NCBI GenBank assembly: GCA_947483455.1
Contig: CANKNK010000047.1
Coordinates: 1-9,507, forward strand
Direction: 5' to 3'
DNA: 9,507 nt
Origin: Comamonadaceae bacterium
GTDB taxonomy: Bacteria > Pseudomonadota > Gammaproteobacteria > Burkholderiales > Burkholderiaceae_C
The notes under the pieces are model-generated. The model searched no databases, was not told where the DNA came from, and was given only the letters and a program-made list of their open reading frames with translations. This document shows positions 6,990 to 9,507 of the stretch, one piece after another (within the stretch, counting starts at the first letter, position 1; each line of letters begins with the position of its first letter). Made by a program: the position numbers and the translations under genes.

Positions 6990-8699
6990 ATGAACGACAC
7001 TACCTTTGACTACATCATCATCGGCGCAGGTACCGCCGGCTGCCTACTGGCTAACCGCCTGAGTGCCGACGCTTCCAAGCGTGTGCTGCTGATTGAGGCC
7101 GGACGGCGCGACGATTACCACTGGATCCATATCCCGGTGGGCTATTTGTATTGCATCAGCAACCCGCGTACCGATTGGCTATTCAAAACCGAGGCCGAAG
7201 CCGGGCTCAACGGCCGCAGCCTGATTTACCCGCGTGGCAAAACCTTGGGCGGTTGCAGCAGCATCAACGGCATGATTTATATGCGCGGCCAAGCCCGCGA
7301 TTACGCGCGCTGGGCGGATGTGACCGGCGAGCCGCAATGGAGCTGGGACAACAGCCTGCCTTACTTCCAACTGCACGAGGACCATTACAAAGGCGCCGAC
7401 GCTTTGCATGGCGCACGCGGCACCGCACCGGCACTGATGCAGGACGGCGATACACCCTACCGCGCATTGTTGCGCCACCATAACGCGGGTGGTGAGTGGC
7501 GCGTAGATAAACAACGTTTGCGCTGGGAAGTGCTGGAAGCCTTTGCCAAGGCGGCGGTGCAAGCGGGCATCCCGGCCACCGAGGATTTCAACCGGGGTGA
7601 CAACGAAGGCGTGGGCTTTTTTGAAGTCAACCAAAAAAACGGCTGGCGCTGGAACACGGCCAAAGCCTTTTTGCGGCCCACCTGCTATGCGCGGCCCAAT
7701 TTTGAGCTCTGGACGGGCGCGCAGGCGAGCGAATTGGTGCTAGAAAAACACCCGGGCACCGCCAAGCCTTTGCGCTGCACCGGCGTCAAAGTGTGGAACG
7801 GCCATGAAATGGTGACCGCCCATGCACGGCGAGAGGTAATTTTGAGCGCCGGTTCGGTGGCATCGCCGCAGTTGCTGCAACTCTCGGGCATAGGGCCGTC
7901 TGCGCTGTTGCAATCCAAAGGCATCGCGTTGCGCCTGGACCTCCCTGGAGTAGGCGCTAATTTGCAAGATCACTTGCAAATCCGCACGGTTTTCAAAGTG
8001 AAAAATACGCCCACCCTCAACACGATGGCCTCCAGCCTTTGGGGCAAGGCGCGTATCGGTCTGGAATATGTTTTCAAACGCAGTGGGCCCATGAGCATGG
8101 CGCCCAGCCAGTTGGGCGCTTTTACCCGCAGCGATCCGCAGCAGCCTTACCCGAACATCCAATACCACGTGCAACCGCTGAGCCTGGACGCTTTCGGCTC
8201 GCCGCTGCACACCTTCAACGCGATGACAGCCAGTGTCTGCAACCTCAACCCCACCAGCCGGGGCACGGTGAACATTCGCACCCCGGACTTCCGCGACGCA
8301 CCGGCGATTGCGCCCAATTACCTGAGCACGGATACCGACCGCAAAGTAGCCGCCGATTCTTTGCGGGTGACGCGCCGCATCATGGCCCAGAGCGCGATGC
8401 AGCCATTCGCGCCCGAAGAGTTCAAGCCCGGCGTGCAATACCAAAGTGACGAAGAGTTAGCCAAGCTGGCCGGTGACATTGCCAGCACGATTTTTCACCC
8501 CGTTGGCACCACCAAGATGGGCCGGGCTGACGACCCGCTGGCCGTGGTCGACCCCCGTCTGAAAGTGCGCGGCGTCGCCGGGCTACGGGTGGTAGATGCC
8601 GGCGTCATGCCCTTTGTTACCAGCGGCAATACCAACTCACCTACGCTGATGATTGCTGAGAAAGCTGCCCAGTGGATTGCCGAGGACGCGCAAGGCTAA
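6990..8699 (+). CDS. GMC-family FAD-dependent alcohol dehydrogenase (choline dehydrogenase/AlkJ-like)
   Basis: A 569-aa flavoprotein of the glucose-methanol-choline family, which oxidises alcohols to aldehydes and passes electrons to a carrier. The FAD motif G-A-G-T-A-G is at residues 12-17, with Glu36 at the end of the second strand (LIEAG). GMC signature 1 covers residues 81-100 and signature 2 covers 288-302 (GSVASPQLLQLSGIG). The active-site pair is His503 in FHPVGTTKMG and Asn549 in GNTNSP. I chose the ATG at 6990 because it leads straight into the FAD strand; a GTG at 6939 would add 17 unlike-family residues and overlap the upstream gene. There is no signal peptide. Linkage to a crotonase and an SDR suggests oxidation of an alcohol that is later degraded as a CoA ester, but the substrate is unknown. 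Glycine betaine genes are not nearby, so betA is not assigned. Confidence 0.92.
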   Translation: MNDTTFDYIIIGAGTAGCLLANRLSADASKRVLLIEAGRRDDYHWIHIPVGYLYCISNPRTDWLFKTEAEAGLNGRSLIYPRGKTLGGCSSINGMIYMRGQARDYARWADVTGEPQWSWDNSLPYFQLHEDHYKGADALHGARGTAPALMQDGDTPYRALLRHHNAGGEWRVDKQRLRWEVLEAFAKAAVQAGIPATEDFNRGDNEGVGFFEVNQKNGWRWNTAKAFLRPTCYARPNFELWTGAQASELVLEKHPGTAKPLRCTGVKVWNGHEMVTAHARREVILSAGSVASPQLLQLSGIGPSALLQSKGIALRLDLPGVGANLQDHLQIRTVFKVKNTPTLNTMASSLWGKARIGLEYVFKRSGPMSMAPSQLGAFTRSDPQQPYPNIQYHVQPLSLDAFGSPLHTFNAMTASVCNLNPTSRGTVNIRTPDFRDAPAIAPNYLSTDTDRKVAADSLRVTRRIMAQSAMQPFAPEEFKPGVQYQSDEELAKLAGDIASTIFHPVGTTKMGRADDPLAVVDPRLKVRGVAGLRVVDAGVMPFVTSGNTNSPTLMIAEKAAQWIAEDAQG

Positions 8700-8880
8700 G
8701 GGGAAACACGCAAGGGTAAGTCCTGATGTTTATCCAGCATAGCGGCGCTACAGTGCGCGGGTGCCTCGAGAGAGACCACACTTCGAAAAGCGAAGGGCAG
8801 CCCACCAGGCCGCGAGCGATTCCGAGGAGACCATAAGACCCTGGCAAAGCCAAGGTCGACACACCTCCCCAAGAGGCAAA
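8700..8880 (+). other. Non-coding stretch with a possible structured RNA or 3' UTR
   Basis: No credible gene lies here; open frames on the minus strand have no protein-like features. From 8761 the plus strand can form a closed structure: TGCCTC (8762-8767) with GAGGCA (8873-8878), GACC (8773-8776) with GGTC (8854-8857), CTTCG/CGAAG hairpin (8781-8795), and CCAGG (8805-8809) with CCTGG (8840-8844). A TACAGT (8749-8754) lies 7 nt before the closing stem but has a poor -35. It ends in the terminator at 8881-8910. It could be a stand-alone RNA, a 3' UTR of the GMC gene, or a leader of the transporter. I compared it from memory with glycine, cobalamin, SAH, FMN and 6S motifs and saw no match. Confidence 0.3.
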
Positions 8881-8910
8881 AAGCACCAACTGCGTTGGTG
8901 CTTTTTTTTT
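8881..8910 (+). terminator. Strong intrinsic terminator
   Basis: AAGCACCAAC (8881-8890) and GTTGGTGCTT (8894-8903) form a perfect 10-bp stem with a TGC loop, followed on the plus strand by Ts through 8910 (nine Ts in total from 8902). Five As precede the stem, so it could also work weakly for minus-strand transcription. It ends the rightward transcription unit that includes the GMC gene or the RNA candidate before the transporter gene. Confidence 0.92.
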
Positions 8911-9042
8911 GGCCGCTGTGTGGCACTGGCGAGTTCTTTAGAAACGCGCGCGCCGCCTACACTTGGTGGGGCTTGGCCTCCTGTGTTTCTGGTGCTGGGC
9001 TTCGCGCTCCTGCGACGTTTTTTTACTGTACCCCGCTCCCCC

Positions 9043-9507
9043 ATGGAATTGCTGCTTGTTTGCGCTGCTTCGCTCTTAGCCGGTTTTGTCGATTCGATCG
9101 TCGGGGGCGGCGGTTTGATTTTGATCCCCTCTTTGTTTGCGTTATTCCCTTCCACAGCGCCGGCCACACTTTTTGGCACCAACAAAGGCGCGTCCATTTG
9201 GGGCACAGGTTTGGCCACCGTGCAATACAGCCGCCGTGTCACCATGGTCTGGCGGGCGCTGCTACCCGCTGCTGCTGCTGCCTTGTTAGCCGCATTTGCC
9301 GGTGCTTGGTTGGTGACCGTGGTCTCGCCAGCCCTGTTACGCAAAGTCTTGCCGGGCCTCTTGGTTTTGCTGCTGGCTTACACGCTGACAAAGAAAGATT
9401 TAGGGCGCGCACACGCACCGCGCTTTGAAGGCCGCCGCGAGATGTTGGTGCTTGCAGCTATTGGGGCTTTGGTGGGTTTTTACGATGGTTTTTTTGGGCC
9501 CGGTACC
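9043..9507 (+). CDS. TSUP (TauE/SafE) family membrane transporter, 3' end outside the window
   Basis: The frame stays open from the ATG at 9043 to the window edge, giving the first 155 residues of a family usually about 250 aa long. TSUP proteins are inner-membrane carriers linked in characterised cases to export of sulfite or organosulfonates; this one's substrate is not readable. The family repeat is visible twice: GFVDSIVGGGGLILIP (14-29) and GFYDGFFGPGT (145-155). About four hydrophobic segments are present so far. The start was placed where the first motif begins 13 residues in; no Shine-Dalgarno is seen in the preceding TACCCCGCTCCCCC. The gene is separated from the GMC gene by the strong terminator at 8881-8910, so it has its own promoter, perhaps near the TACTGT at 9024-9029. 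Confidence 0.9.
   Translation, partial: MELLLVCAASLLAGFVDSIVGGGGLILIPSLFALFPSTAPATLFGTNKGASIWGTGLATVQYSRRVTMVWRALLPAAAAALLAAFAGAWLVTVVSPALLRKVLPGLLVLLLAYTLTKKDLGRAHAPRFEGRREMLVLAAIGALVGFYDGFFGPGT

Noticed and set aside
8761..8880. A known riboswitch or 6S RNA in the gap before the transporter
   Set aside because: Fragments such as GAGAGACC and CCGAGGAG recall glycine, cobalamin and SAH aptamers, but the rest of the required conserved cores is absent, so no family name is given.
8748..9344. A 198-residue open frame on the minus strand across the transporter gap
   Set aside because: It runs antisense to the terminator and the start of the TSUP gene, is rich in low-complexity Ala/Pro/Lys stretches, and lacks any domain. 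The plus-strand TSUP motifs are decisive.
8895..9428. A 177-residue plus-strand frame overlapping the transporter
   Set aside because: It is out of frame with the TSUP gene, begins inside the terminator stem, and its protein has no family features.

Overview
The window looks like a GC-rich betaproteobacterial chromosome, most likely Burkholderiales and perhaps Comamonadaceae. This rests on protein style: a Mg-type HemB, a HemJ-type protoporphyrinogen oxidase, and a betaproteobacterial-looking PBP5/6-like carboxypeptidase and TSUP transporter. No marker gene such as rRNA is present, so the taxonomy is an inference.

Left half, minus strand (read right to left from 3969 to 129): hemJ, a VanZ-domain membrane protein, a thioredoxin-fold [2Fe-2S] ferredoxin, a small alpha/beta hydrolase, then a D-Ala-D-Ala carboxypeptidase. 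The first four are packed like an operon (gaps of 12 nt, a 4-nt overlap and 6 nt). The carboxypeptidase follows after 89 nt and may have its own promoter. The first 128 bases hold no recognisable gene, but carry a possible leftward promoter with a palindrome.

Centre (3970-4294): the 325-nt divergent region between hemJ and hemB is AT-rich and contains what looks like a complete small-RNA gene on the minus strand. It has an A/T-rich upstream element, a -35/-10 pair, a hairpin capped by a UUCG tetraloop, a second hairpin exposing a CCUCCC loop that could pair with Shine-Dalgarno sequences, and an intrinsic terminator with eight Ts. This is the most interesting item in the window.

Right half, plus strand: hemB (porphobilinogen synthase) is followed by a short-chain dehydrogenase starting at or just after its stop codon, then a crotonase-fold enzyme and a GMC-family FAD oxidoreductase. 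The last three look like catabolic or accessory enzymes of alcohol and acyl-CoA metabolism; their substrates cannot be read from sequence. A 343-nt gap follows, with a possibly structured RNA or 3' UTR and a very clear intrinsic terminator (8881-8910). The window ends inside a TSUP-family (TauE/SafE) membrane transporter gene that starts at 9043.

How it fits together: HemB makes porphobilinogen early in haem synthesis and HemJ carries out the penultimate oxidation, so two steps of one pathway flank the candidate sRNA. The remaining genes are ordinary housekeeping or metabolic functions. Apart from the sRNA and the unexplained 8700-8880 stretch, the window looks like core chromosome with no mobile elements or CRISPR.
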